Assembly (NCBI RefSeq): GCF_002102345.1
Contig: NZ_LQPP01000028.1
Location: 1 to 64,000 of the forward strand
Source of the DNA: Mycolicibacterium peregrinum
GTDB lineage: Bacteria; Actinomycetota; Actinomycetes; Mycobacteriales; Mycobacteriaceae
Direction: 5' to 3'
Length of the DNA: 64,000 nt
The position numbers and the translations under genes are program-made. The notes beneath the pieces were generated by a model that was given only the letters and a program-made list of their open reading frames with translations, was not told where the DNA came from and did no database searches. Every line of letters starts with the position of its first letter. Positions within the stretch are counted from its first letter, which is position 1. Shown in pieces: positions 11,026-22,180 of this stretch.

Positions 11026-12273
11026 CTACTTTTTGTCGTACTTCGCTTCCCGCTCGTCTTCTGACGCTTCATTCCCACGTTGCAACAGGGGTATCAGTGT
11101 CACCACGATCGCCACCACGATGGCGGCCGCGACGACCGCTCCGGTGTAGCGGGGATCGAAGAAAATCGTCGCTGCGGCACCGAAAGCGATGATGCCCACC
11201 CATAGGTAGATCAACAGCACGGCGCGGCGATGCGAGTGCCCGATCTGCAGCAGTCGGTGATGCAGATGCATCTTGTCGGGGCTGAGCGGACTCCGGCCGG
11301 CGCGGGTGCGGCGCACGATGGCCAGCAACGTGTCCAGTGCGGGCACCAACATCACGGCGATCACCAGCAGGAACGGCGACATCAGTGCGAAAACGTCGCG
11401 GGCACCGTAGGCGTTCTGCGAGATCGGCCCGGCAGCCGTCGTCGACGCCGCGCCCAGCATGAGGCCGATCAGCATCGATCCCGAGTCGCCCATGAAGATC
11501 TTGGCGCGGTGGAAGTTGTGCGGCAGGAAGCCCAGACAGGCGCCGGCCAGCACCACCGAGATCACCGCGGGCGGATAGAACAGGACGTCGCCGCCGTGGT
11601 CGCGCAGCAGCCCGACCGAAAAGATGCAGATGGCCAGGGCCGTGATGAGTCCCAGCCCGGCGGCCAGACCGTCGAGTCCGTCGACGAAGTTCATCGCGTT
11701 GACGATCGACACCGTCAGCGCGAGCGTGAGCAGGATCGAGGACACCTGGTCGAGCACGATGGTGCCCACTCCCCCGAACGGGATGTAGAGCACGCTCCAG
11801 GCCACACCCATCGTGACCAGCACGCTCGCCGCGGTGATCTGGCCGGCGAATTTGGTCAGGGCGTCCAGCCCCCAGCGGTCGTCGATCAGCCCGATGGCCA
11901 TGATCAGGCCACCTGCGACCACGACCGCGGGCATACCGGTGGAGTAGACGAAACCCCGCGTGAGTGCGGGCAGTTGGGAAGCCAGCAGCACCGCGGCGGC
12001 GACCCCGATGTACATCGCCAACCCGCCCATCCGCGGGACCGGCTGTACGTGGACATCGCGTTCCCGCGGGTAGGCGACGGCGCCGACCCGGATGGCCAGC
12101 ACCCGCACCCAGCCGGTGGCAAAGTAGGTGATGATCGCGGCGGTCAGGCCGACGAGCGCCAACTCACGCAGCGGAACACCGGCACCTCGGTCCGACAGAG
12201 CGAGAAGCCCGGTGTTGACCGCGGGGATCACTGCGTCACCGGCCGACATCACCGATGAACCGTACTGCAGCAA
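11026..12273 (-). CDS. wecA: undecaprenyl/decaprenyl-phosphate GlcNAc-1-phosphate transferase
   Basis: WecA transfers GlcNAc-1-phosphate from UDP-GlcNAc to decaprenyl phosphate, starting the linker unit that joins arabinogalactan to peptidoglycan. The 415-residue polytopic protein (about 11 helices) has the family motifs VNAMNFVDGLDGLAAGLG (about 190-207), the NFHRAKIFMGDSGSMLIG catalytic loop (about 252-269) and the cytoplasmic His motif SPDKMHLHHRLLQIGHSHRR (about 331-350). The first start (MLQYG) resembles the N-terminus of Rv1302. It begins 7 bases after the Sua5/YrdC gene. Confidence 0.95.
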   Translation of the reverse strand: MLQYGSSVMSAGDAVIPAVNTGLLALSDRGAGVPLRELALVGLTAAIITYFATGWVRVLAIRVGAVAYPRERDVHVQPVPRMGGLAMYIGVAAAVLLASQLPALTRGFVYSTGMPAVVVAGGLIMAIGLIDDRWGLDALTKFAGQITAASVLVTMGVAWSVLYIPFGGVGTIVLDQVSSILLTLALTVSIVNAMNFVDGLDGLAAGLGLITALAICIFSVGLLRDHGGDVLFYPPAVISVVLAGACLGFLPHNFHRAKIFMGDSGSMLIGLMLGAASTTAAGPISQNAYGARDVFALMSPFLLVIAVMLVPALDTLLAIVRRTRAGRSPLSPDKMHLHHRLLQIGHSHRRAVLLIYLWVGIIAFGAAATIFFDPRYTGAVVAAAIVVAIVVTLIPLLQRGNEASEDEREAKYDKK

Positions 12274-12280
12274 GCTGAGA

Positions 12281-12943
12281 TCACTCCGTAGGTGTTGTTG
12301 TGAGCGTGGAGATTTCCACGCCGACGACCCTGGCGATGTCCGCCGCGCTGATCGGACCGGCGCGCAGGATGCGTGGCTGGACCCCGGTGAGATCGACGAT
12401 GGTGGACGCGGCCTGTTGTTCGGCGGGCCCGCCGTCGAGGTAGACCTCCACCTTGTCGCCGAGTTGCTCGTGGGCCTGCGCAGCGGTCACCGCGGCCGGC
12501 TGACCCGACACATTGGCACTGGACTGGGCCATGGGGCCGACCTCCCGCAGGAGCTCGATGGCCACCGGGTGCATCGGCATCCGGAGCATGACGTTGCCGT
12601 TGGCATCCCCGAGGTCCCACTGCAGCGACGGTGCCTGCGTGACGATCAGGCTCAGTGCGCCCGGCCAGAATGCCCGGATCAACTCGCGGGCGGCCGGCGG
12701 CACCGAGTAGACCAGTCCGTCGATGGTGTTCCACGAGCCGACGAACACGCCGACCGGCATGTTGCGGCCACGGCCCTTGGCCGCGAGCAGACTGCCGACG
12801 GCGTCGCGATCGAAGGCATCCGCACCGATCCCGTACACGGTGTCGGTCGGCATCACCACCAATCGGCCGCCCTTCACCGCGCTGATCGCCGAGGCGATGC
12901 CGGTTGCACGCTGATCAGCGTCGCTGCAGTCGAAGATCGTCAT
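12281..12943 (-). CDS. L-threonylcarbamoyladenylate synthase (Sua5/YciO/YrdC family)
   Basis: Makes threonylcarbamoyl-AMP from Thr, bicarbonate and ATP for the t6A modification of tRNAs that read ANN codons. The 220-residue protein contains the YrdC nucleotide-binding core: KGGRLVVMPTDTVYGIGADAF (near residue 24 onwards, listed here only as landmark KGG...GADAF), KGRGRNMPVGVFV, and the SSANVSGQPAA motif (about 141-151). It starts 30 bases downstream of prmC and lies in the rpmE-prfA-prmC-sua5-wecA block conserved in mycobacteria (Rv1301). Confidence 0.93.
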   Translation of the reverse strand: MTIFDCSDADQRATGIASAISAVKGGRLVVMPTDTVYGIGADAFDRDAVGSLLAAKGRGRNMPVGVFVGSWNTIDGLVYSVPPAARELIRAFWPGALSLIVTQAPSLQWDLGDANGNVMLRMPMHPVAIELLREVGPMAQSSANVSGQPAAVTAAQAHEQLGDKVEVYLDGGPAEQQAASTIVDLTGVQPRILRAGPISAADIARVVGVEISTLTTTPTE

Positions 12944-12973
12944 GTCGGCTCCCCGGTCGGTGCGCGCATCAGC

Positions 12974-13819
12974 TCAGCTTCTCCCAATCCTCGTCGCCGT
13001 CACAAAGCGGGGTCGTCCGGCCAGGTCGCGGCGCGCGGTGACCTCGGTGAAGCGGCCGTCGTCGACGAAGGCCCCGACCGACAGTTCGGAAGTCGTGTCG
13101 TCGTGCTCGACGGCGCAGGACGCACCGTCGCGCAACCACCGGGCGGCGAGTGTGACGATCGGCCGGATCACCGACATACCGTCGGGCCCACCGAACAATG
13201 CGGGGGCGGGATCATGTTCGGCCACTTCGGGTTCCAGGACCGCGGTCTCGGGGATGTAGGGAGGGTTCGACAACAGTAGGTCGACCCGCCCATCGAGTTC
13301 TGGCAGCAGGCCGGGCGCGGTGACGTCGGCGTCCAGTATCTCGACGCGCGTCCCGGCGGCGTTGCGCCGCGCGAACTCCAAGGCTGCGGGCGAGTTCTCG
13401 ACGGCCAGCACGCGCGCGTCGGGCCACCGTGCGGCCAGTGCCAACGCCAGCGCACCCGAGCCCGTGCACAGGTCGACGATCAGTGGGTCGCCGGGCAGTT
13501 TCCGCGTGCACGCCCATTCGAGCAGCGCCTCGGTTTCGGGCCGCGGGATGAACACACCGGGCCCGACCGCGAGCGTCAGCGGGCCGAACGGCGCCGTGCC
13601 GATCAGATGTTGCAGCGGAATCCGACGGGACCGGGCGGCCACGAGTTCGTCGTAGGCCTGGTCGAACTGTTCATCGGCGTCGTCGAGGAACATCAGCCGA
13701 CCGCGGTCGACTCCCGCCACGTGGGCGGCCAGCAGCTCGGCGTCGATGCGCGGCGAGGCGACGCCCGCGGCGGCGAGCCGTACCGTTGCGGCCTCGACCG
13801 CCTGCCGCACTGGGGTCAT
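12974..13819 (-). CDS. prmC: peptide chain release factor N5-glutamine methyltransferase
   Basis: PrmC (HemK) methylates the Gln of the GGQ motif of release factors using S-adenosylmethionine. The 281-residue product has an N-terminal helical domain, a SAM-binding loop [19 protein letters not shown] (about 118-136) and the catalytic [10 protein letters not shown] motif (about 189-198), where NPPY binds the substrate Gln. The frame extends further upstream inside prfA, but the ATG at 13819 overlaps the prfA stop as ATGA, so the two are translationally coupled: the enzyme is made with its own substrate. Confidence 0.96.
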   Translation of the reverse strand: MTPVRQAVEAATVRLAAAGVASPRIDAELLAAHVAGVDRGRLMFLDDADEQFDQAYDELVAARSRRIPLQHLIGTAPFGPLTLAVGPGVFIPRPETEALLEWACTRKLPGDPLIVDLCTGSGALALALAARWPDARVLAVENSPAALEFARRNAAGTRVEILDADVTAPGLLPELDGRVDLLLSNPPYIPETAVLEPEVAEHDPAPALFGGPDGMSVIRPIVTLAARWLRDGASCAVEHDDTTSELSVGAFVDDGRFTEVTARRDLAGRPRFVTATRIGRS

Positions 13820-14943
13820 GACCTCGCCGGCGGGCCGGCCGATGTCTCCTGTTGCAGCCGGGCCTGCTTGTCGGCGGCGCCCAGCGCGTCGAGCAGCGCG
13901 TCCATGTCTCCGTCGAGCACCTGGTCGAGGTTGTGCGCCTTGAAGTTGATGCGGTGATCCGCGATCCGGTTCTCGGGGAAGTTGTAGGTGCGGATCCGTT
14001 CGCTGCGGTCGACCGTGCGGATCTGGCTGGCCCGGTCGGCCGATGCGTCGGCCGACGCCTGTTCTTCGGCCAGTGCCTGCAGTCGAGCGGCGAGCACCAC
14101 CATGGCCCTGGCCTTGTTCTGCAGCTGCGAACGCTCGTTCTGGCAGGTCACGACGATGCCGGTCGGCAGGTGCGTGATGCGGACCGCGGAGTCGGTGGTG
14201 TTGACGCCCTGACCGCCCTTGCCCGAGGACCGGTAGACGTCGATGCGCAGGTCGGACTCGTCGATCTGCACCTGCTCGACGTCTTCTGGCTCGGGGTAGA
14301 CCAGCACGCCGGCGGCCGAGGTGTGCACGCGGCCCTGCGATTCGGTCACCGGCACGCGCTGCACGCGGTGCACACCGCCCTCGAACTTCATCCGCGACCA
14401 CACACCGTCGGCGGAATCGCCCTTGCTGGCGATGGTGATGGTGGCGTCTTTGTAGCCGCCCAGGTCCGACCACGTCTCGTCGAGCACGGTGACGGTCCAG
14501 CCGTGGCGTTCGGCGTACCGGATGTACATGCGGGCCAGATCGGCGGCGAACAGTGCCGACTCTTCCCCGCCTTCCCCGGACTTGACCTCAAGCACGATGT
14601 CATCGGCATCGTGTGGGTCGCGGGGCGCCAATTGGTCGGTCAGCTGCGCGTCGAGTTCGGCGACCTTGGCGGTCAGCTCGTCCACCTCGTCGGCGAAGCT
14701 GGCGTCGTCGGCGGCAAGCTCGCGCGCGGCTTCCAGGTCGCCCCGGGCGGCTTCGAGCTTGCGATAGGTCCCCACGACGGGCGAGACCTGGGCGAAGCGC
14801 CGGCCAACCTTGCGGGCGGCGGAGGCGTCGGCGTGCAGGCTGGGATCGGCGAGCTGGCGCTCCAGGTCCGCGTGCTCAGCGAGCAGCGCCTCGATTGCTC
14901 TCCCCGGCTGAGCCGGGAATCCAGCAGAAGCGGTGTCCGTCAC
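13816..14943 (-). CDS. prfA: peptide chain release factor 1
   Basis: RF1 reads UAA and UAG stops and triggers peptide release. The roughly 375-residue protein has the PVT anticodon-like tripeptide in [13 protein letters not shown] (the PxT form that marks RF1) and the catalytic GGQ in [17 protein letters not shown]. The open frame runs on upstream, but conserved sequence begins near [13 protein letters not shown] at 14943 with AGGAGG five bases ahead is the best start. It lies 88 bases after the rpmE stop and overlaps prmC. Confidence 0.95.
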   Translation of the reverse strand: MTDTASAGFPAQPGRAIEALLAEHADLERQLADPSLHADASAARKVGRRFAQVSPVVGTYRKLEAARGDLEAARELAADDASFADEVDELTAKVAELDAQLTDQLAPRDPHDADDIVLEVKSGEGGEESALFAADLARMYIRYAERHGWTVTVLDETWSDLGGYKDATITIASKGDSADGVWSRMKFEGGVHRVQRVPVTESQGRVHTSAAGVLVYPEPEDVEQVQIDESDLRIDVYRSSGKGGQGVNTTDSAVRITHLPTGIVVTCQNERSQLQNKARAMVVLAARLQALAEEQASADASADRASQIRTVDRSERIRTYNFPENRIADHRINFKAHNLDQVLDGDMDALLDALGAADKQARLQQETSAGPPARS

Positions 14944-15031
14944 GTCATCCTCCTGTCCCAACTCGTTCCTGGAAACGAGAACAGCGCCCAGATCTGACGC
15001 ATATGCGACAGATCGGGCGCCGTTGACGTAG

Positions 15032-15274
15032 CTACTTGTCGGCTGCGGCAGCCTGATCACCGGCAGGCTTGCGCTTGCCGTACCGCTTCTCGAAGCGGGC
15101 AACGCGGCCGCCGCTGTCGAGGATCTTCTGCTTGCCGGTGTAGAACGGGTGGCACTGCGAGCAGACCTCGACCACGATCTGGCCGCTCTGCTTGGTGCTA
15201 CGGGTCTGGAAGGTATTGCCGCAACCACAGTGCACCGTGGTCTCGACATACTCAGGATGAATGCCTGTTTTCAT
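15032..15274 (-). CDS. rpmE: 50S ribosomal protein L31, zinc-binding form
   Basis: Large-subunit ribosomal protein L31. The 80-residue product starts [19 protein letters not shown]; the longer frame adds 26 unconserved residues. A CxC and CxxC arrangement (VHCGCGN and [10 protein letters not shown]) shows it is the C+ form that holds zinc, as opposed to the zinc-independent paralogue induced by Zur elsewhere in mycobacterial genomes. A GAAGAGGAA ribosome-binding site precedes the ATG at 15274. Confidence 0.96.
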   Translation of the reverse strand: MKTGIHPEYVETTVHCGCGNTFQTRSTKQSGQIVVEVCSQCHPFYTGKQKILDSGGRVARFEKRYGKRKPAGDQAAAADK

Positions 15275-15410
15275 GGGTTCCTCTTCAATCGTTGGCCCGG
15301 GTCGCCCGAAATTCAGATGGACGTGAACCGGGACCGAGGGTCGGCGGTCCATTATGCCAGGTCAACCGCCAACTGCCTAAACGCGGCATGACCGGCGGCT
15401 ATTCCCCGCG

Positions 15411-16979
15411 TCAGAAAGTCGTGTAGACCGTACCGTCGCGCTTCCAGAGCACCCGACCGGCCGGGTCGGCGCCGAGGGCAACCAACTCGCGCTTGAGGAT
15501 CTTGTTGGTCGCCGTGCTGGGCAGATCGGCGGCCAGCCAGAGGTATCGCGGCCAGGATTTCGGCGACAGATCCTGCTGCTGCGCGAGGAATGCGCCGAAC
15601 TCGTCGGGCGTGAGTGACTGACCGTCACGCAGCACGACGGCGGCCATCACCTGATCACCGACGAATTCGTCGGGCACGGGATAGACCGCGACTCGGCTGA
15701 TCACCGGCTGCCGCAACAGGATTCGTTCGATCGGCGCCGCGGTGATGTTCTCGCCGTCCACTCTCATCCAGTCCGCGGTGCGCCCGGCCAGGTAGATCCA
15801 GCCGTCGGCATCGCGGTAGGCCAGATCGCCCGACCAGTACATGCCGTGGCGCAGCCGTTCATCGGTCGCGCCCTGATCGTTGTGGTAGCCGCGGAACATC
15901 CCGCTTCCGTTGGTGTTCACCAGTTCCCCGGTGGCGGCCTCGGCGTTCACCAGGGCACCGGTGGCGTCGAATTGTGCGGCCGGGCACTCTTCAAGGGTCT
16001 CCGCGTCGTAGATCGCCACGCCCGGGAAACCCTGGCCGACGCTGCCGGCGGGGGTGCCCTCGGAACGGGTGATGATGATCGCCAGCTCCGTCGAGCCGAA
16101 GCCGTCCCAGACGCTGCATCCGAACCTGCGGCTGAATTCGTCGATGTCGCGGTCGGCGGCCTCGTTGCCGAACGCCACGCGCAGCGTGTTGTCGTGGTCG
16201 TCGGGTTGCTCGGTGGTGGCCAGGATGTAGGCCAGCGGCTTGCCGACGTAGTTCATGTACGTCGCGCCGTAGCGGCGGATGTCCGGGAGGAACCCGGACG
16301 CGGAGAACTGTGCGGGCGCCATGGCCGCGCCCGAACTGAGCGCCACGCCCCACCCGGCGTACACGCCGTTCGAATGGAACAGCGGCATGGCCAGGTAGCA
16401 GGTGTCCGCCTCGGTCAGGTCGTAGCGCTGCACCAGCGCGGCGGCGGAGAACAGCACGATGGAATGCGGCACCCGGACGGCCTTGGGCTCGCCGCTGGTG
16501 CCCGAGGTGAAGATCATCATGAAGGTGTCGTCGGGCCCGACCTCGCGGTGTGGCGTGAGTTCCCGCGATGACCAGGCGGTATCCGATACGTCGATCACGG
16601 TGACCCCCGGCAGGTCGAGGCCCTCGAGCAGCCCCCGGTGGTGTTCGTCGACGAGGACGACCTGACATTCGACCCGGGCGATGTCGCGGGCCAGCGCCTC
16701 ACCCCGGCGGGTGTTGTTGATACCGCACAGCACGTAGCCGCCGAGGGCCGCCGCCGCCAGCGCGGTCAGCATGTCGGGGGTATTGCCCAGCAGGGTGCCC
16801 ACATGGAGGGGACGCTGCGGCTCGGCGATCCCGATCAGGGCCGCAGCCTGGGCCTTCGCCTCGGCGATATGCTCACGCCACGTCCAGGTCCGGTCGCCGT
16901 ACTTGATGGCGACCGTGTCGCCCGCTTCGCGTTCCCGGAGCAACTGCTGCAGCGTTTCGGCCATCCGATGAATCCCCAA
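15411..16979 (-). CDS. acyl-CoA synthetase (FadD-type AMP-forming ligase)
   Basis: ANL-family ligase that activates a carboxylic or fatty acid as an acyl-AMP and then acyl-CoA. The 522-residue protein has the P-loop MIFTSGTSGEPKAVR (about 157-171), the A5-like motif GFGSTELAI (about 295-303), the A7/A8 region YWSGDLAYRDADGWIYLAGR (about 381-400), and the C-terminal catalytic Lys in ATNKILKRELVALG (about 492-505). It resembles mycobacterial FadD1 proteins, but the substrate is not evident. The start may be the later ATG at 16964 (MAETLQQ). A TetR gene lies divergently with a candidate operator between. Confidence 0.9.
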   Translation of the reverse strand: MGIHRMAETLQQLLREREAGDTVAIKYGDRTWTWREHIAEAKAQAAALIGIAEPQRPLHVGTLLGNTPDMLTALAAAALGGYVLCGINNTRRGEALARDIARVECQVVLVDEHHRGLLEGLDLPGVTVIDVSDTAWSSRELTPHREVGPDDTFMMIFTSGTSGEPKAVRVPHSIVLFSAAALVQRYDLTEADTCYLAMPLFHSNGVYAGWGVALSSGAAMAPAQFSASGFLPDIRRYGATYMNYVGKPLAYILATTEQPDDHDNTLRVAFGNEAADRDIDEFSRRFGCSVWDGFGSTELAIIITRSEGTPAGSVGQGFPGVAIYDAETLEECPAAQFDATGALVNAEAATGELVNTNGSGMFRGYHNDQGATDERLRHGMYWSGDLAYRDADGWIYLAGRTADWMRVDGENITAAPIERILLRQPVISRVAVYPVPDEFVGDQVMAAVVLRDGQSLTPDEFGAFLAQQQDLSPKSWPRYLWLAADLPSTATNKILKRELVALGADPAGRVLWKRDGTVYTTF

Positions 16980-16983
16980 GGGT

Positions 16984-17013
16984 TAGTGAACAGAATTACA
17001 AAACTGTCTACCA
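16984..17013. promoter_or_regulatory. candidate TetR operator (imperfect palindrome)
   Basis: Between the acyl-CoA synthetase and TetR starts lies an inverted repeat with arms TAGTGAACAG and CTGTCTACCA around ten A/T-rich bases; ACAG/CTGT cores match exactly, and 7 of 10 arm positions pair. The size and location fit a TetR dimer site controlling both genes. Only the sequence symmetry supports this. Confidence 0.4.
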
Positions 17014-17089
17014 TGGTTCTGGCGCGACGGATACACGCTTGGCAGAATCATGTACCTAAGCCCAACCGGAAGACCAGGAGACACCACAG

Positions 17090-17695
17090 TTGACCAGCAC
17101 CACGGCACCGCGCAGCGTGCGAGATCGACTGATCGACGCTGCTGAAGAATGCCTGCGGACCAAGGGCATTCGCGCGACCACCGTCTCGGAGGTCGCCGAG
17201 GCCGCCGGAGTGTCCCGCGGATGGCTCTACCGCCATTTCCCGGACAAGGTGACGCTGCTGGGCGCTGTGATCGTGCGTCTCAATGACACGTTCTGGTCGG
17301 AAGCCCAGGCCATGCTGGAGCAGATCGAGGGACTGGATCGCCAGATCGCCTGGGGTGTCGGCAATGGCCTGCGAGCCTACGACGATCCGGGCGCCGTACT
17401 GATGAAACTCCGCACCGACGAACCCGAGGAATTCGCCGCCTGCGCCGGGGCCGGCGTGCAGGGCATGATCCCCGACCTTGCCGAGTTCTGGTCGCCCTAT
17501 CTGGCGGCCGCCCGCGACCGTGGCGAGGTGCGAGCCGACATCGACATCCCCGAAGCATCGGAATGGGTTGCACGAGTGTTGATCTCACTGGCGACCGTAC
17601 CGGGCAACACGCTGGATCCCAGTGACGGGGATGCCGTCCTCGCGCAGGTGCGGCGGTATCTGATGCCCGGGCTACGCCCGGCGACAACTTCCTGA
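17090..17695 (+). CDS. TetR-family transcriptional regulator
   Basis: A 201-residue one-domain-plus-ligand-pocket repressor. The N-terminal helix-turn-helix reads TTVSEVAEAAGVSRGWLYRHFPDK (spans about 26-49), followed by a helical ligand-binding domain with no recognised signature. Translation appears to start at a TTG at 17090 with an AGGAG nine bases ahead. It is divergent from the acyl-CoA synthetase, so it most likely represses that gene and itself in response to an acyl-CoA or related ligand. This is inferred from position. Confidence 0.88.
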   Translation: MTSTTAPRSVRDRLIDAAEECLRTKGIRATTVSEVAEAAGVSRGWLYRHFPDKVTLLGAVIVRLNDTFWSEAQAMLEQIEGLDRQIAWGVGNGLRAYDDPGAVLMKLRTDEPEEFAACAGAGVQGMIPDLAEFWSPYLAAARDRGEVRADIDIPEASEWVARVLISLATVPGNTLDPSDGDAVLAQVRRYLMPGLRPATTS

Positions 17696-17704
17696 CGGAA
17701 CGCA

Positions 17705-17731
17705 AAAGGCCCCCGAATATCGGGGGCCTTT
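17705..17731. terminator. bidirectional hairpin terminator between TetR gene and rho
   Basis: A perfect 12-bp stem AAAGGCCCCCGA / TCGGGGGCCTTT with a 3-base loop. A short run of A or T flanks each side, so it can stop the TetR transcript and the convergent rho transcript, both of which end within 14 bases of it. Confidence 0.9.
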
Positions 17732-17744
17732 CACGTTGTCGTGC

Positions 17745-19814
17745 TTAGTCGACGTCCATCGAGCCCGGGGCGGTCTTGGAGACCTGCACCAGGAACTCGT
17801 AGTTGTTCTTGGTCTTGCGGAGCTGGCTCATCAGCAAGTCGATGGCCTGGTGGCTGTCGAGACCCGAGAGCACGCGGCGCAGCTTGTGCACGATGGCGAA
17901 CTCGTCCGGGCTGAGCAGCAGCTCGTCCTTGCGGGTACCGGACGGGTTGACGTCGACCGCAGGGAACACCCGGCGCTCGGCGATCTTGCGGTCGAGCTTG
18001 AGCTCGGCGTTGCCGGTGCCCTTGAACTCCTCGAAGATCACGGTGTCACCGGTCGAACCGGTCTCGACCATCGCCGTGGCGATGATGGTCAACGAGCCGC
18101 CGTGCTCGATGTTGCGGGCCGCGCCGAGGAACCGCTTCGGCGGGTACAGCGCGGTGGAGTCGACACCACCGGACAGGATGCGACCCGAAGCCGGCGACGC
18201 GTTGTTGTACGCGCGGCCCAGACGGGTGATCGAGTCCAGCAGCACCACGACGTCCTTGCCCTGCTCGACCAGGCGCTTGGCCCGCTCGATCGCCAGCTCG
18301 GCGGCCTGGGTGTGGTCTGACGGCGGACGGTCGAAGGTCGAGGCGATGACCTCGCCCTTCACCGAGCGCTGCATGTCGGTGACCTCTTCCGGGCGCTCGT
18401 CGACGAGCACCACCATGAGGTGGCATTCCGGGTTGTTCTTGGTGATCGCGTTGGCGATGTCCTGCATGATCGTGGTCTTACCGGCCTTGGGCGGCGACAC
18501 GATCAGGGCGCGCTGCCCCTTACCGATCGGCATGATCAGGTCGATCACGCGCGTGGTCAGCCGCTCGGGCGTGGTCTCCAGGCGCAGCCGCTGATTCGGG
18601 TACAGCGGGGTCAGCTTGGTGAAATCGGGACGGTTCTTCGCCGCCTCGACCGGTCCACCGTTGACACTGTCCAGGCGCACCAGCGGGTTGAACTTCTGCC
18701 GCGGGTTCTGGCCTCCGCCGCCCTCGCCCTCACGGGGCACGCGGACGGCACCGGTGACGGCGTCGCCGCGGCGCAAGCCGTTCTTGCGGACCATGTTCAT
18801 GGACACGTAGACGTCGTTCGGCCCGGCCAGGTAGCCCGAGGTGCGGACGAACGCGTAGTTGTCCAGCACGTCGAGGATGCCGGCGACCGGCTGGACGACG
18901 TCGTCCTCACGCAGCTCGGTCTCGTTGCCGCCCTCGGCGCCACGCTCACCGCGCCGGCGACGGTCACGGTCACGGAACCGACGGCCGCGACGGCCCTGCC
19001 GGCCGTCCCCATCGCCATCGTCATCGGCGTTGGCGTTGGCGTTGCCGCCGCCCCGGTTCTGCTGGTTGTCCGACTGATCGGACTGATCGCGTCCCTGACC
19101 CCTGTCCTGCTTCTGGTCGCGGTCCTGTTTCTGGTCGCGGTCCTGTTTCTGGTCGCGGTCCTGTTTCTGGTCGCGCTTGTCGTCCTGCTTGTTGTCGGCC
19201 TTGTTGTCAGCCTTGGTCTCGCCCTTGTCAGCGTCGGACTGCTCGCGCTTTTCGCGCCGTTCCTGGCGTTCGCGCTTGTCCTGCTTGGCAGGCTTTTCCT
19301 GCGGCTCGGCGGTCTTGGTGTCGGCCTCGGCCGCGGAATCGGTCTTCGCCTCGGCCTTGACGGCCTCGGTGCCCGCGTCGTCCTTGCCGGCATCGGACTT
19401 GCCTGCGTCGTCCTTGGCCGCGTCGGCGACCGGCGCGCCGGCCTGGCGCGAGGAACCCCGGCGCTCACGACGACGAGTCGCGGGCTGCTCAGCGGCCTCG
19501 GCACCGGCGTCCGGCTGGGCCTCGGCGGCCGGCTTTGCCTCGGCGGTCGCACCGTTGGATTCACCACGATGGGCGCGGATAGCTGCGATCAGCTCACTCT
19601 TACGCAAACCGGACGCGCCTTCGACACCGATTTCCTTGGCCAGGGCCCGCAGCTCAGGCAGAACCATGGTCGACAGCGACGCGGGCCGGGCGCTCGAAGC
19701 GCGCCGCGCGGCCGCGGTGTCAGTGGTGGTCTCGGTGCTTTCAGATGTCACGGCGTTCGGCAAATCCCCAGTGCCGTTGGCGTTGTCAGCCGTGAAGAGG
19801 TCCGTTTCTGTCAC
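17745..19814 (-). CDS. rho: transcription termination factor Rho
   Basis: Hexameric RNA helicase that ends factor-dependent transcription. The 689-residue protein is much longer than E. coli Rho (419). Residues about 1-50 form a Rho-N SAP-like helix bundle (STMVLPELRALAKEIGVEGA), and about 70-290 are a disordered, charged, low-complexity insert with near-identical KQDRDQ repeats. The cold-shock RNA-binding domain follows (about 310-370), then the ATPase core with Walker A SPPKAGKTT (about 447-455), the Q-loop and the R-loop. The start is a GTG at 19814 with an AAAGAAAGGAAA ribosome-binding site. Such inserts are typical of actinobacteria and add RNA affinity. Confidence 0.96.
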   Translation of the reverse strand: MTETDLFTADNANGTGDLPNAVTSESTETTTDTAAARRASSARPASLSTMVLPELRALAKEIGVEGASGLRKSELIAAIRAHRGESNGATAEAKPAAEAQPDAGAEAAEQPATRRRERRGSSRQAGAPVADAAKDDAGKSDAGKDDAGTEAVKAEAKTDSAAEADTKTAEPQEKPAKQDKRERQERREKREQSDADKGETKADNKADNKQDDKRDQKQDRDQKQDRDQKQDRDQKQDRGQGRDQSDQSDNQQNRGGGNANANADDDGDGDGRQGRRGRRFRDRDRRRRGERGAEGGNETELREDDVVQPVAGILDVLDNYAFVRTSGYLAGPNDVYVSMNMVRKNGLRRGDAVTGAVRVPREGEGGGGQNPRQKFNPLVRLDSVNGGPVEAAKNRPDFTKLTPLYPNQRLRLETTPERLTTRVIDLIMPIGKGQRALIVSPPKAGKTTIMQDIANAITKNNPECHLMVVLVDERPEEVTDMQRSVKGEVIASTFDRPPSDHTQAAELAIERAKRLVEQGKDVVVLLDSITRLGRAYNNASPASGRILSGGVDSTALYPPKRFLGAARNIEHGGSLTIIATAMVETGSTGDTVIFEEFKGTGNAELKLDRKIAERRVFPAVDVNPSGTRKDELLLSPDEFAIVHKLRRVLSGLDSHQAIDLLMSQLRKTKNNYEFLVQVSKTAPGSMDVD
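19105..19176 (-). repeat. four tandem 18-bp units inside rho
   Basis: Four consecutive 18-base units (TCCTGYTTCTGGTCGCGG on the plus strand) lie at 19105, 19123, 19141 and 19159. The two middle units are identical and the outer two differ by one base each. They encode a repeating RDQKQD hexapeptide in the disordered N-terminal part of Rho. Length change by slippage would stay in frame. Confidence 0.95.
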
Positions 19815-20037
19815 GGATTTCCTTTCTTTCCCTCGCTCATCAGGTCGTGCGAGGGTTCCCCAAAGGTCGAAGCGCGTTCAGCTGAACCGCTGAGCGCGTA
19901 GCTCACACCGTCGCCTGCGCAACGGCGATCGCCCGGGTCCGCCGATATACGGCGAGCCGTCAGTCCACGAGTAGAACACAAGAAGATTGGGTGGTCGTCC
20001 TGGTGTCGACGCAGGCAGAGACCCTGCGAGTGCTGGA

Positions 20038-20062
20038 CGAAAGCGAGAATAACTCGCTTTCG
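20038..20062. repeat. perfect 10-bp inverted repeat overlapping the rho promoter
   Basis: CGAAAGCGAG and CTCGCTTTCG flank a 5-base AATAA loop. The repeat covers the spacer and -10 of the candidate rho promoter and lies 64 bases past the thrB stop. It could be an operator for rho, a terminator for the thr operon (no T-run follows), or both. Confidence 0.7.
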
Positions 20063-20074
20063 TGAAGTAATCAA
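20046..20074 (-). promoter_or_regulatory. rho: candidate rho promoter
   Basis: On the minus strand TTGATT (20069-20074) and TATTCT (20046-20051) are separated by 17 bases. Transcription would begin near 20039, leaving a leader of roughly 224 bases. Long leaders allow Rho to regulate its own synthesis in other bacteria. Confidence 0.6.
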
Positions 20075-20126
20075 GCAACGTCACCACTGGGCGTGTGGCG
20101 CTCGACTCTTCTTGTGACGCACATCG

Positions 20127-22176
<2,050 letters not shown>

Positions 22177-22180
<4 letters not shown>

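Larger units (their letters stand above)
19815..20126 (-). other. rho leader and thrB-rho intergenic region
   Basis: A 312-base gap without a credible long gene. It holds a SigA-type promoter (20046-20074) overlapping a perfect palindrome (20038-20062), then an apparent leader of about 224 bases before the rho GTG. A ten-codon mini-frame (19811-19840: ATG AGC GAG..CCG TGA) ends by overlapping the rho start as GTGA. An 87-residue frame also spans the region, but it would start inside the promoter and its composition is not coding-like. Confidence 0.6.

Noticed and set aside
18420..19901. 493-residue hydrophobic-looking frame opposite rho
   Set aside because: The apparent Val/Leu-rich repeats are the reverse reading of the Rho KQDRDQ repeats; not a membrane protein gene.
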